Source: Planctomycetota bacterium
GTDB taxonomy: Bacteria > Planctomycetota > UBA1135 > GCA-002686595
Length of the DNA: 41,923 nt
Assembly (NCBI GenBank): GCA_016220085.1
Contig: JACRIN010000032.1
Location: 1-41,923 of the forward strand
Reading direction: 5' to 3'
Shown here: one piece after another, positions 24,417 to 32,970 of the stretch
How the letters are laid out: each line of letters opens with the position of its first letter
How positions within the stretch are numbered: the first letter of the stretch is position 1
Notes under the pieces: generated by a model
What the model saw: the letters and a program-made list of their open reading frames with translations, nothing else
What the model was told of the DNA's origin: nothing
Databases searched by the model: none
Position numbers and translations under genes: made by a program

Positions 24417-26020
24417 GCACGCCGCGCGCGTGGAGCTTCAAGCGCCCCGACGAAGCGTGGGAGTTCGAGGCGTTGCACCGACTCAATTACGCGGCGTTCG
24501 TCGACGAGATCCCTCAGCACGCGGCGAACGCGGAGCGCCGGTTGGTCGACCGCTTCCACGAGGAGAACGAGTACCTGATCGGCGTCGACGCGGCGCGGCG
24601 CGAGCTGCTCGGCATGGCGGCGATCCGCGGCACCCGCCCATTCTCGCTCGATCAGAAGCTCCCCGATCTCGAGCGCCATCTCGATCCGCGCCACCGGCCG
24701 TGCGAGGTTCGTCTGTGGACGGTGATTCCGCGAATGCGGCGCACGGCGTTCGTGCCGGAGTTCCTCGCCGCGCTGATCGCGCGCGTGCGCGCGCTCGGTT
24801 TCGATCAGGCGTTGATCTCCGGGACGACGAGGCAGGTCGCGCTGTACGAACGGATGGGGTTCCGCGCGTTCGGCCCGTTGGTCGGCGCGGAGGGCGCGTT
24901 CTTCCAGCCGATGGAGCTCGACGTCGGACGGTTCTGGACGCGCGTCTCACCCGCGCTCTCCACGGCGCTCGGCGAGCGCGAGCCGCTCAACCTGCTTCCG
25001 GGTCCCGTGCCGATCGCTCCGGCGACGCGCAGCGCATTCGCGAGCGCGCCGATCTCGCACCGCGACGCCGCGTTCCTCACCGAGCTCACGGAGCTGCGTC
25101 GCGAGTTCGCTCGCGCGCTCGGCGCCGAGGCGGTCGAACTGATGGTCGGCTCGGGCACGCTCGCGAACGACGTCGTCGCCGCGGAGCTCGCCGGGCGCGC
25201 GCGCACGGTGCTGATCCCGGTCGACGGCGAGTTCGGCGCGCGGCTCGTCGACCACGCGCACCGGGCGGGGCTCGTGGTCGACGAATACGCGGTGCGGTGG
25301 GGGCGCGAGCTCGATTTCGACGAGCTCGCGCGCCGCGCCGCGCGCGCCGACGCGCTGTGGGCGGTGCACTGCGAGACCTCGACGGGCGCGCTGCACGACC
25401 TCGCGGCGCTGAAACGGATCGCCGCGGCGGCGCGCATCCCGCTCGCGCTCGACGCGACGAGCTCGATCGGCGTCGTGCCGGTCGACCTCTCGGGCGTCGA
25501 GCTCGCGACGTGCACCTCCGGCAAGGGCCTCGCGTCGTATCCAGGGCTCGCGCTGGTGTTCCACCGCGCGGACCTCGGGCCCGCGACCCGGCCGGTGCCG
25601 CGCTACCTCGACCTGCGCGCGTGGGCAGGCCACGACGGCGTGCCGTTCACGCATTCGTCGAACCTCGTGCGCGCGCTCGCGAGCTCGTGGCGCCGCGCGG
25701 TCGCCGGCGAAACGTTTGCGCGGCGGCTCGCGCTCTCGCGGGAGCTCCACGGACGGCTCGCGGAACTCGGCCTCGCGCCGCTGGTCGCTCGAGAGCGCGC
25801 TTCACCCGGCGTGGTGACACTCGCGCTCGGCGCGCGCGCGGAGTCCGTCGCGCTGCGACTCGCGCGCGAAGGTGTGTGGTTGTCGTGGCGCAGCGACTAC
25901 CTGCGCGAGCGCGGCTGGCTTCAGTTCTGCCTCTTCGGCGAGCACGACGCGGACGAGCTCGCGCGGCTCGGCGAGTCGTTGCGGCGCGCGCTCGAACCGA
26001 GCGCCCGCGTCCGCAAATGA
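24413..26020 (+). CDS. Fusion of GNAT-type acyltransferase and class-V aminotransferase
   Basis: 535 residues from GTG 24413. Residues 1-175 form a GNAT-like fold (EYLIGVDAARRELLGMAAIRG, EVRLWTVIPRMRRTAF, ALYERMGFRAFGPLVG), closest in feel to N-acyltransferases of the FeeM/autoinducer-synthase type. Residues 195-530 are a fold-type I, class-V aminotransferase: LLPGPVPI entry, GSGTLAND phosphate-binding loop, CETSTGALHD, cofactor Asp347 (LDATSSIG) and Schiff-base Lys371 (TSGKGLASYPG). This half resembles the alanine-glyoxylate/aminoethylphosphonate transaminase branch. The substrate is unknown. Coupling to PlsY hints at acyl-chain or amino-lipid metabolism, which is inference. It is convergent with the pseudopilin gene 54 bases away. 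Confidence 0.8.
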   Translation: MSTPRAWSFKRPDEAWEFEALHRLNYAAFVDEIPQHAANAERRLVDRFHEENEYLIGVDAARRELLGMAAIRGTRPFSLDQKLPDLERHLDPRHRPCEVRLWTVIPRMRRTAFVPEFLAALIARVRALGFDQALISGTTRQVALYERMGFRAFGPLVGAEGAFFQPMELDVGRFWTRVSPALSTALGEREPLNLLPGPVPIAPATRSAFASAPISHRDAAFLTELTELRREFARALGAEAVELMVGSGTLANDVVAAELAGRARTVLIPVDGEFGARLVDHAHRAGLVVDEYAVRWGRELDFDELARRAARADALWAVHCETSTGALHDLAALKRIAAAARIPLALDATSSIGVVPVDLSGVELATCTSGKGLASYPGLALVFHRADLGPATRPVPRYLDLRAWAGHDGVPFTHSSNLVRALASSWRRAVAGETFARRLALSRELHGRLAELGLAPLVARERASPGVVTLALGARAESVALRLAREGVWLSWRSDYLRERGWLQFCLFGEHDADELARLGESLRRALEPSARVRK

Positions 26021-26031
26021 ACGACGCGCGC

Positions 26032-26045
26032 TCCGCCGAGGCGGA
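26032..26045. terminator. Small inverted repeat between convergent genes
   Basis: TCCGCC-GA-GGCGGA lies in the 54-base gap between convergent stop codons. There is no U-tract on either side. Possible weak bidirectional terminator. Confidence 0.25.
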
Positions 26046-26074
26046 ACCCTCGTCCTCGTGGTTCGTCCTCGAAT

Positions 26075-26668
26075 CTAGTAGTGCAGCAGGATGCGCAGCA
26101 CGCCGCCCGACGCCGTGTAGGTCACGCGGCCCGACGTGCTCCAGGTTCCCGCCGCGCCCTTGTCGAGCGCGTTGTCGATCGATTGCGCGGCGGTCGCAGG
26201 CACGTTGCTCAGGTAGAGCATGTTGGAGTTCGACGTGACGTCGACCGCGCCGTCTCCGTCGACGTCGAAGCCGGCTTGCCCGGCGGTCGCGGAAGTCGCG
26301 TAGACGTGAATGGTCCCGTTCCAGGGGTTCTGACCGCTGGCGAGCGGCGCCTCGAGGTACGGGCCGGCCCAGCCCGCGGCGGTCTGCGTGCCGGAGAGCT
26401 TGCGATCGGTCGCCGAATAGCCGGAGTACTCCCAAGCGAACGATCCGGTGTCCGCGTGATAGGAGACGCAGGCCGTCTTGAGCGAGTCGACGCTCTGGAG
26501 CACGGCGCCGACCTTGCCCTTGTCGATCGCTCCGCCGGAGCGCATGGCGACGACGGCCGCGAGCGTGGCGAGCAGCGCGACGGCGATCACGATCTCGAGG
26601 AGCGAAAAGCCGCGTACGTGGGGGGCGCGACGGCTCGGCGCGCGTCGGTGGATGGAGAGTCTGTTCAT
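26075..26668 (-). CDS. GspG-like type II secretion pseudopilin
   Basis: 197 residues from the ATG at 26668. The class III leader is basic and ends at G20 before FSLLEIV, with the invariant Glu at +5, followed by a hydrophobic helix of about 20 residues. The body carries GWAGPYLEAPLASGQNPWNG, close to the GspG GPYL...DPWG pattern, and an acidic DVDGDGAVDV motif where GspG binds calcium. This matches major pseudopilins. It stands alone on the minus strand, divergent from pilT, and should be processed by the peptidase at 19526. Upstream frames extend to 26794, but the leader dictates the start. Confidence 0.87.
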   Translation of the reverse strand: MNRLSIHRRAPSRRAPHVRGFSLLEIVIAVALLATLAAVVAMRSGGAIDKGKVGAVLQSVDSLKTACVSYHADTGSFAWEYSGYSATDRKLSGTQTAAGWAGPYLEAPLASGQNPWNGTIHVYATSATAGQAGFDVDGDGAVDVTSNSNMLYLSNVPATAAQSIDNALDKGAAGTWSTSGRVTYTASGGVLRILLHY

Positions 26669-27128
26669 GGGGGTCGCGAGAGGGTGGAGGGGACAGATCG
26701 ACCGCTTTGGGTCGGGTCGGTCCAACCCGCTTCGACGCGACCGCGAGCCGGCCTTGAACGGAATCGAGAGGAATCCGAATCGGGTGACCGCCACCGACGC
26801 GCGAGCGAGACGCAGCCCGGTCCCCGCGGCGGGTCATTCGCGCTTCGAAGCCCGCGACGGCGGGCTGTCGCGGCCGCGAGCCGGACGCGGAGCGGGCTCG
26901 TCGGAACGCGAGCCCGCGAGGTCGCGGCGAGGCCCATAGCCCTGGAAACCCCTGCCCGGTCCGAGCCCGACTCGCTCTCTTCGTCGGTCCTTCCCTCCTC
27001 GAACCGTGGTCCGCGCCTCCTCGCGACGGGCCGGCCCGAGCGACCGTGGCGGCACGCGGTCGCGCTTCAGTCGCGCGTTCCCCGCGGTCGATGCACGACC
27101 TCTCTTCTGCCTCGAGGAACTCCCTTAG
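26669..27128. other. Divergent intergenic region between pseudopilin and pilT
   Basis: 460 bases with no convincing gene on either strand. It should hold both divergent promoters. No good -35/-10 pair stands out. TTGGAC on the minus strand (26726-26731 region) is a possible -35. GAGGAA at 27113-27118 is a Shine-Dalgarno site for pilT. Confidence 0.4.
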
Positions 27129-28193
27129 ATGATCACGATGGAAGAACTCCTGTCGCTCCTGGTGCGCCAGGGCGGCTCGGACCTCCACCTCAGCGTCAAC
27201 TCCCCGCCGCGGATCCGCGTCGACGGGGTGCTGCTCCCGGTCGATTGCCCGCCGCTGACGCCCGAGGACACGCGGCGTCTCTCGACGAGCGTCTTGACGT
27301 CGGAGCAGATCGCGAAGCTCGATCGAGAGCTCGAGCTCGACTGTTCCTTCGGCCTGCAGGGGCAAGGGCGCTTCCGCGCCAACGTCTTCCACCAGCAGGG
27401 CGCGCCGGCGGCCGTGATGCGGTTGATCCCGACCAAGATCGCGACGTTCGAGCAGCTCGGGCTGCCGAAAGCGGTCTGCGAGCGCGTCTGCGCGCTGCGC
27501 GCGGGCCTCGTGCTCGTCACCGGCGCGACCGGTTCGGGCAAGTCGACTTCGCTCGCGTCGATGATCGGCCACATCAACAGCTCGCACCAGGGCCACATCG
27601 TCACGATCGAAGACCCGATCGAGTTCACGCACCAGCACCGTTCGTGCATGGTGACCCAGCGGGAAGTCGGCGGCGACACGCACACGTTCGCGCGCGCGCT
27701 GCGCAGCGTGCTGCGCCAGGACCCCGACGTCATCCTCGTCGGCGAGTTGCGCGACCACGAGACGATCGAGGCCGCGTTGACGCTGGCCGAGACGGGCCAC
27801 CTGACGTTCGCCACGCTGCACACGTCGGATTGCGTTCAGACGATCAACCGCATCGTCGACGTCTTCCCGCCGCACCAGCAGCAGCAGGTGCGCACGCAGC
27901 TCTCGTTCACGCTCGAGGCGGTGTTCAGCCAGCAGCTGATGCCGCTCGCGAGCGGCCGCGGCCGCGCGCTCGCGATGGAGACGATGATCGCGACGCCCGC
28001 GATCCGCGCGCTCATCCGCGAAGGCAAGTCGCACCAGATGTACTCGCACATCCAGACCGGCGGTCGCCTCGGCATGCGGACGATGGCGCAAGCGCTCGCC
28101 GATCTCGTGAAGTCCGGCCGCGTCCGCATCGAAGATGCCGACCGAGCTCTCAGCGATCCGTCGGAACTCCGCACCCTGATCCGAGCGGCCTGA
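27129..28193 (+). CDS. pilT: Type IV pilus retraction ATPase PilT
   Basis: Hexameric cytoplasmic ATPase that powers pilus depolymerisation. 354 residues from ATG 27129 (ATG 27138 also possible; GAGGAA lies upstream). N-domain: GGSDLHLSVNSPPRIRVDG. Walker A is GATGSGKS (132-139), Asp box TIEDPIE (159-165), Walker B VILVGELRD (201-209), His box HLTFATLHT (224-232). The C-terminal signature AIRALIREGKSHQ and the GMRTMAQAL tail are diagnostic for PilT. Length is normal for the family. pilB/gspE follows after 16 bases. Confidence 0.95.
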   Translation: MITMEELLSLLVRQGGSDLHLSVNSPPRIRVDGVLLPVDCPPLTPEDTRRLSTSVLTSEQIAKLDRELELDCSFGLQGQGRFRANVFHQQGAPAAVMRLIPTKIATFEQLGLPKAVCERVCALRAGLVLVTGATGSGKSTSLASMIGHINSSHQGHIVTIEDPIEFTHQHRSCMVTQREVGGDTHTFARALRSVLRQDPDVILVGELRDHETIEAALTLAETGHLTFATLHTSDCVQTINRIVDVFPPHQQQQVRTQLSFTLEAVFSQQLMPLASGRGRALAMETMIATPAIRALIREGKSHQMYSHIQTGGRLGMRTMAQALADLVKSGRVRIEDADRALSDPSELRTLIRAA

Positions 28194-28209
28194 ACGGCGG
28201 ACCACCGAC

Positions 28210-29910
28210 ATGGTCCGCATCTCGGGCAAGATCCGGCGTCTCCTGGTGGACGCCGGCCTCGTCACCGACGAGGACTGGGCCGCAGCGCGCGAGAAAGGCG
28301 TGCAGCCGGTCGCGACGCTCTTGCAGCAAGGCGTCCTGACCGAGGCCAAGCTGCTCGAGACGCTCGCGACCGCCGCGGGCATCCCGCCGATCGACCTGTC
28401 GCGCGTGAAGCCCGACCCCGCGGCGCTCGAGTGCCTGACCCAGGAGATCTGCACCGAGAACGGCGTGCTCCCGATCGCGAAGAACGGCCACATCCTGACC
28501 GTCGCGATCGCGGATCCGTTCGACGTGCTGTTGCTCGACGACCTGAAGCGCATGTCGCGCCTGCAGGTGCGACCCGTGCTCTCGCATCCGGCCGCGATCA
28601 AGCAGGCGACCGACGCGATCTACGACCAGGGCAAGCAGCAGGTCGACGACTTGCTCGGCCAGGTCGGCGCCGCGGACATCGAGCTGAAGGTCCACGAAGA
28701 GCAGACCGAGGTCATCGATGCGTCGAATGTCTCCGGTGACGACGCGCCCGCGGTCAAGCTGATCAACCTGATCCTGCTGAAGGCGCTGAAAGAGCGCGCG
28801 AGCGACATCCACATCGAGCCGGGCGAGTCCGCCGTGCGCGTGCGTCTGCGCGTCGACGGCGCCCTGCACGAAGCGATGAGGCCGCCGACTTCGATGCTCG
28901 CGTCGTTGGTGTCGCGCCTCAAGATCATGTCGTCGCTCGACATCGCCGAGCGCTTCGCGCCGCAGGACGGCAAGTTCCAGATCCGCTACGAGAACCGCAA
29001 GATCGACTTCCGCTTGTCGATCCTGCCGGTCGTCGGCGGAGAGAAGGCCGTGATGCGGATCCTCGACACGGGGAGCATGGCCTTGAAGCTCGATTCGCTC
29101 GGCTACGAGACCAAGGCGCAGGAGGACATCAAGTACGCGATCAACGCGGCCTACGGGATGTTGCTGCTGACCGGGCCGACGGGCTCCGGCAAGTCGACCA
29201 CGCTCTACTCGTGCGTGAAGGAAGTCGCGACGCCCGACATCAACGTCGTCACCGTCGAGGATCCGGTCGAGTACCGCATGGACGGCATCAACCAGGTGCC
29301 GGTCAACCCGAAGCGCGGCCTGACGTTCGCCGGCGCGTTGCGTTCGATCCTGCGTCAGGACCCGGACGTCGTGCTCGTCGGCGAAATCCGCGACCAGGAA
29401 ACCGCGGACATCGCGATCAAGGCGGCGCTCACCGGTCACTTGGTGCTCTCGACGCTCCACACGAACGACGCCGCGACCACGATCACGCGCCTCGTCGACA
29501 TGGGCATCGATCCGTTCATGGTGTCGAGCTCGCTGCTCTGCGTCGGCGCTCAGCGCCTCGCGCGCAAGCTCTGCACCTCCTGCCGCGTGAAGATCGAGCT
29601 GCCGCAGAAGGAACTTCTTTCCGTCGGCTTCCTCGAGAGCGAGCTCCAGGATCTGCAACTGTGGGGACCCACGCCCAACGGCTGTCCGCGCTGCAAGGAG
29701 GGCTACAAGGGTCGCTTCGCGATCCTGGAAACGCTGCCGCTCCATCAGGAGCTCAAGCGGATGGTCGTCGAAGGCCGATCAGCGCAGGACATCAAGAACG
29801 TCGCGATCCGCGAGGGCATGTTGACCTTGCGGCGCGTCGGTCTCTTGAACGTGGCTCGCGGCAAGACCTCGCTCGAAGAGGTCCTGCGCACGACGCTCGA
29901 CGACAAGTAG
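28210..29910 (+). CDS. pilB: Type IV pilus / type II secretion assembly ATPase (PilB/GspE)
   Basis: Extension ATPase that drives pilin or pseudopilin assembly. 566 residues. The N-terminal MshEN/GspE-N-like domain spans about residues 1-150 and a linker follows. N2: KERASDIHIEPGESAVRVRLRVDG. Walker A is GPTGSGKS (322-329), Asp box TVEDPVE, Walker B VVLVGEIRDQET, His box HLVLSTLHTND. The zinc tetracysteine is intact (C455, C458, C492, C495). Sequence alone does not separate PilB from GspE; the adjacent pilT and pilin favour the pilus, while GspG- and GspC-like genes leave a T2SS possible. pilC is 13 bases downstream. Confidence 0.95.
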   Translation: MVRISGKIRRLLVDAGLVTDEDWAAAREKGVQPVATLLQQGVLTEAKLLETLATAAGIPPIDLSRVKPDPAALECLTQEICTENGVLPIAKNGHILTVAIADPFDVLLLDDLKRMSRLQVRPVLSHPAAIKQATDAIYDQGKQQVDDLLGQVGAADIELKVHEEQTEVIDASNVSGDDAPAVKLINLILLKALKERASDIHIEPGESAVRVRLRVDGALHEAMRPPTSMLASLVSRLKIMSSLDIAERFAPQDGKFQIRYENRKIDFRLSILPVVGGEKAVMRILDTGSMALKLDSLGYETKAQEDIKYAINAAYGMLLLTGPTGSGKSTTLYSCVKEVATPDINVVTVEDPVEYRMDGINQVPVNPKRGLTFAGALRSILRQDPDVVLVGEIRDQETADIAIKAALTGHLVLSTLHTNDAATTITRLVDMGIDPFMVSSSLLCVGAQRLARKLCTSCRVKIELPQKELLSVGFLESELQDLQLWGPTPNGCPRCKEGYKGRFAILETLPLHQELKRMVVEGRSAQDIKNVAIREGMLTLRRVGLLNVARGKTSLEEVLRTTLDDK

Positions 29911-29923
29911 GAGTCCCAGCACT

Positions 29924-31171
29924 GTGAACGCCTTCAAGTACGCAGCGAAGAAGTCGAGCGGCCAAACGGTCGAGGGCACCATCCAAGCCGACGACCGCAA
30001 CCAAGCGCTCGCCGAGCTGCGCAAGCAGAACTTGGTGGTGCTCAAGGTCGAGCAGGTCGGCGGCGCCGCGGCTCCCGCGGCGGACGGCAAGCCGAAGCGC
30101 GGCATCGGATTGATGTTCCAGGGCGGGCCCAAGGCCTCGCAGCAGGAACTCGTCCTCTTCACGCGCCAGCTCTCGACGATGGTGAGCTCCGGTCTCGCGT
30201 TGCTCGAGTCGATCGAAGTGCTCGGCGAGCAAGCCGAGACGCCGGGCATGAAGAAGACGTGCGTCAAGATCGCGACCGAGCTGCGCTCGGGTTCCGACTT
30301 GTCCAGCGCGATGGATCAGTGCCCGCGGGCGTTCTCGCCGCTGTACATCTCGATGGTGCGCGCCGGCGAAGCGTCCGGCCAAATGGACGTGATCCTCGCG
30401 CGTCTCGCGGACTACCTCGAGTCGAGCGCGACGCTGAAGCGCGAGATCCGCGCCGCGATGACCTACCCGGTCATCTCGCTGGTGTTGGTGCTCGGCATCA
30501 CGGCCTTCCTGATGCTCGGCGTCGTGCCGACGTTCCGTCAGGTGTTCGACGGCCTCGGCGCGGAGCTGCCGGCGCTGACCAAGTTCGTCCTCGGCGTCTC
30601 CGAGGCGATGAAGAACAACTGGATCGCGATCTTCGGCGGCGGCTTCGGCTTGTGCGCGGCGATCTGGATCTTCATGAAGACCGAGGTCGGCGGCCTGGTC
30701 GGCGACACGCTCGCGTTCAAGGCGCCGGTGTTCGGACCGCTCGCGCGCAAGGTCGCGCTCGCGCGCTTCTCGCGCACGTTCGCGACGCTGATCCGCTCCG
30801 GCGTGCCGATCATGGGCACGCTCGACATCGTCGCCGAGACCGCGGGCAACCGCTTGGTCACGCGCGCCGTCGTCGACTCGAAGGAAAGCGTGCGCAACGG
30901 TCAACTGCTCTCGGAGCCCTTGGGCAAGAGCAAGGTCTTCCCGCCGATGGTGGTCCGCATGATCGCGATCGGCGAGCGCACGGGCGCGCTCGAAGCGCTG
31001 CTCGAGAAGATCGCGGAGTTCTACGACGCGCAGGTCAAGGCGGCGATCAAGTCGCTGACCAGCCTGATCGAGCCGATCCTGATCAGCTTCATGGGCGTGA
31101 TCGTCGGCGGCGTCGTGCTCAGTGTGTTCCTGCCGATCCTGGACATCGTCGGGAAACTCGGCGGGAACTGA
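29924..31171 (+). CDS. pilC: Type IV pilus / type II secretion platform protein (PilC/GspF)
   Basis: Inner-membrane platform protein that couples the ATPase to pilin extraction. 415 residues from GTG 29924, with GGAG just upstream. The short N-terminal segment (FKYAAKKSSGQTVEGTI...DRNQALAELRKQNLVV) is followed by two GspF domains (about 75-200 and 275-400). Each has the FTRQLSTMVSSGL or FSRTFATLIRSGVP pattern and the MVRAGE/MIAIGE-x-(S/T)G motif. Three or four transmembrane segments are visible. It forms a unit with pilT and pilB. Confidence 0.95.
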   Translation: MNAFKYAAKKSSGQTVEGTIQADDRNQALAELRKQNLVVLKVEQVGGAAAPAADGKPKRGIGLMFQGGPKASQQELVLFTRQLSTMVSSGLALLESIEVLGEQAETPGMKKTCVKIATELRSGSDLSSAMDQCPRAFSPLYISMVRAGEASGQMDVILARLADYLESSATLKREIRAAMTYPVISLVLVLGITAFLMLGVVPTFRQVFDGLGAELPALTKFVLGVSEAMKNNWIAIFGGGFGLCAAIWIFMKTEVGGLVGDTLAFKAPVFGPLARKVALARFSRTFATLIRSGVPIMGTLDIVAETAGNRLVTRAVVDSKESVRNGQLLSEPLGKSKVFPPMVVRMIAIGERTGALEALLEKIAEFYDAQVKAAIKSLTSLIEPILISFMGVIVGGVVLSVFLPILDIVGKLGGN

Positions 31172-31316
31172 CCTCAAGAGTACACGGAGACGCGCCCGAT
31201 AAGACGCGGGTCTCCGAGACCTCACGGAGCGGGCATCGCCCGCGACGGGATGAAGGCGGAGAGAGTTCGGCAGCGGCTTTCGTTCGCGCGCGACTTCAAA
31301 TCGCGAGCGATCTCAA

Positions 31317-31363
31317 GGTGCACGCCTGCCGGGTTCGACAAGTGACCTAACAGGCAATGCACC
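31317..31363 (+). promoter_or_regulatory. Structured element in the pilin leader
   Basis: GGTGCA-c-GCCTG, a 22-base loop, then CAGGC-aa-TGCACC: two stacked stems (6 and 5 bp) separated by a 1x2 internal loop, ending 45 bases before the pilin start. It covers an in-frame ATG at 31357 and would hide it. It matches no riboswitch consensus I know. Smaller hairpins lie upstream (GCGGGC-ATC-GCCCGC near 31230). Confidence 0.5.
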
Positions 31364-31407
31364 GACGCGCGTGCGCCGGTGCCGGGACGAAACGGACAAC
31401 TTCCAAG

Positions 31408-32142
31408 ATGATGCACAAACGTAGCAATGCGGGTTTCACCCTGATCGAGCTCATGATCGTGGTCGCGATCATCGCGATCATCGCTTCGGTGGCTATCCCG
31501 AAGCTGATGGCCGCGCGCCTCTCGGCGAACGAGTCGGCCGCGATCTCGACGCTTCGATCGATCTCCTCGGCGCAAGCCCAAGTCCAGTCGTCGGGTGCCA
31601 TCGACTCCGATGGTGACGGCGCCGGCGAGTACGGCTTCTTCGGCGAAATGTCGGGCGCCGATCCGTGCCGCGTCACCGCGGCCGGTGCTCCGGCTGCCGG
31701 CGCCGCCGGTACCGACGAGCTGAACCCGGCCGTCCTCTCGACGGCGTTCGGCAACGTCGCGAACGCCCAGGTCGTACGCTCGGGCTACGTCTTCCAGATC
31801 TACCTGCCCGACGCGACCGTCGCCGGCGTGACGGGTTCGGTCGCGGAAGACGCGGCCGGCGGCAAGGCCGCGGCTCCATTCCCCGACCCGGACAACTGCG
31901 AAGTGTTGTGGTGCGCGTACGCGTGGCCGCAAGCCGTCACCCAGTCGGGCAACCGCTGCTTCTTCATCAACCAAGAAGGCGACTTGCTGCAGACCTCGAA
32001 CCGCGGCGCGGCGGCCTACACGGCCACCGGCGGCGGCCCGGCGTTCGACGCGGTGTTCTCGGTCGGCGGCGACATGGCGTCTCCGCTCGGCGTGAACGGT
32101 GTCGCTGCGACCGACGGTCAAACCTGGACTGCGGTCCAGTGA
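31408..32142 (+). CDS. Type IV major pilin / type II pseudopilin-like protein
   Basis: 244 residues from ATG 31408; ATG 31411 and the in-frame ATG 31357 are alternatives. The short leader MMHKRSNAG is cleaved before FTLIELMIV, with Glu at +5 and a long hydrophobic N-helix. The body has ANESAAISTLRSISSAQ, a pattern seen in pilins of several Gram-negative phyla. An acidic DSDGDGAGEYGFF motif may bind Ca2+. Two cysteine pairs may form disulfides. It follows pilTBC with its own structured leader and is closed by a strong hairpin terminator, so it may be expressed separately and abundantly. Confidence 0.9.
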   Translation: MMHKRSNAGFTLIELMIVVAIIAIIASVAIPKLMAARLSANESAAISTLRSISSAQAQVQSSGAIDSDGDGAGEYGFFGEMSGADPCRVTAAGAPAAGAAGTDELNPAVLSTAFGNVANAQVVRSGYVFQIYLPDATVAGVTGSVAEDAAGGKAAAPFPDPDNCEVLWCAYAWPQAVTQSGNRCFFINQEGDLLQTSNRGAAAYTATGGGPAFDAVFSVGGDMASPLGVNGVAATDGQTWTAVQ

Positions 32143-32168
32143 TCTGACGATCGTTCGGACACTCTTGT

Positions 32169-32209
32169 GCGAGGCGTCGCTCGAAAGAGCGGCGCCTCGC
32201 GCGTTTGTT
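32169..32209. terminator. Bidirectional terminator between pilin and tatD
   Basis: GCGAGGCGTCGCTC-GAAA-GAGCGGCGCCTCGC: a 14-bp stem with one G-U pair and a GNRA tetraloop (32169-32200), then GTTTGTT on the plus strand. It sits between two convergent genes, 26 bases after the pilin stop and 9 bases from the tatD stop. Confidence 0.75.
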
Positions 32210-32970
32210 CAGGCGAGTCCGAAGAGCCGCGTCGCGTTGTCGCTGGTCGCGCGCGCGAGCTCCGCGGTCGAGACGCCGCGTTCGCGCGCGACGGTTTCGA
32301 TGGTCTCGCAGACGAACGCGGGCTCGTTGCGCTTGCCGCGCCGCGACTTCGGCGCGAGGTAGGGGCAGTCGGTCTCGACGAGCACGCGGTCGAGCGGCAC
32401 CGCGCGCGCCGCGGCGCGGTTCGCATCGTTCTTCGGGTACGTCACGACGCCGGAGAACGAGATGTAGTAGCCGAGCTCCAGGTACGGCGCGAGCTCCTCG
32501 GCGCCCATCGACCAGCAGTGCATCACTCCGATCACGCCGCGCGCTTCTTCGAGCACGTCGAGCATCCGCGGGTGCGCGTCGCGACAGTGCACGATCACCG
32601 GCTTTCGGACTTCGCGCGCGAGCGCGAGGTGGAAACGCAAGCACTCGATCTGCACGTCGTGCGCGGAGAGCGAGCGGAAGAAGTCGAGCCCGGTCTCGCC
32701 GACCGCGACGCACCGCGGATCGCGCGCGAGCTCGGTGATCGCGTCGCGGTCGCTCGCGAAGCGCTCCTCGCAGTCGTGCGGATGGATGCCGGCGGTGGGG
32801 TAGAGGCCGGGGTGCGACGCCGCGAGCTCGAACGCGCGCCGCGAGCTCGCCGCATCGGTGCCGACGACGACGACGCGCGAGACGCCGGCAGTGCGCGCGC
32901 GCTCGAGCATCGCCTCGCGGTCGGAGTCGAACTGGTCGTAGAAGACGTGCGCGTGCGTGTCGGTGATCAC
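32209..32970 (-). CDS. tatD: TatD-family metal-dependent deoxyribonuclease
   Basis: TIM-barrel metallohydrolase, 253 residues from the GTG at 32970. Metal ligands are visible in order: DTHAHVF (HxH), a conserved Glu in VGETGLDFF, HCRDAHP, MHCWS, and a final Asp in ETDCPYLAP. GIHPHDC is also characteristic. The length is normal. The start overlaps the stop of the upstream lipoprotein gene (GTGA on the minus strand, 32967-32970), so they form an operon and TatD is translationally coupled. The exact substrate (3'-exonuclease or D-aminoacyl-tRNA-like activity) cannot be told from sequence. Confidence 0.92.
   Translation of the reverse strand: MITDTHAHVFYDQFDSDREAMLERARTAGVSRVVVVGTDAASSRRAFELAASHPGLYPTAGIHPHDCEERFASDRDAITELARDPRCVAVGETGLDFFRSLSAHDVQIECLRFHLALAREVRKPVIVHCRDAHPRMLDVLEEARGVIGVMHCWSMGAEELAPYLELGYYISFSGVVTYPKNDANRAAARAVPLDRVLVETDCPYLAPKSRRGKRNEPAFVCETIETVARERGVSTAELARATSDNATRLFGLA

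Noticed and set aside
31172..31407. Cyclic-di-GMP riboswitch before the pilin gene
   Set aside because: The conserved GEMM core is not found; only generic hairpins are visible.
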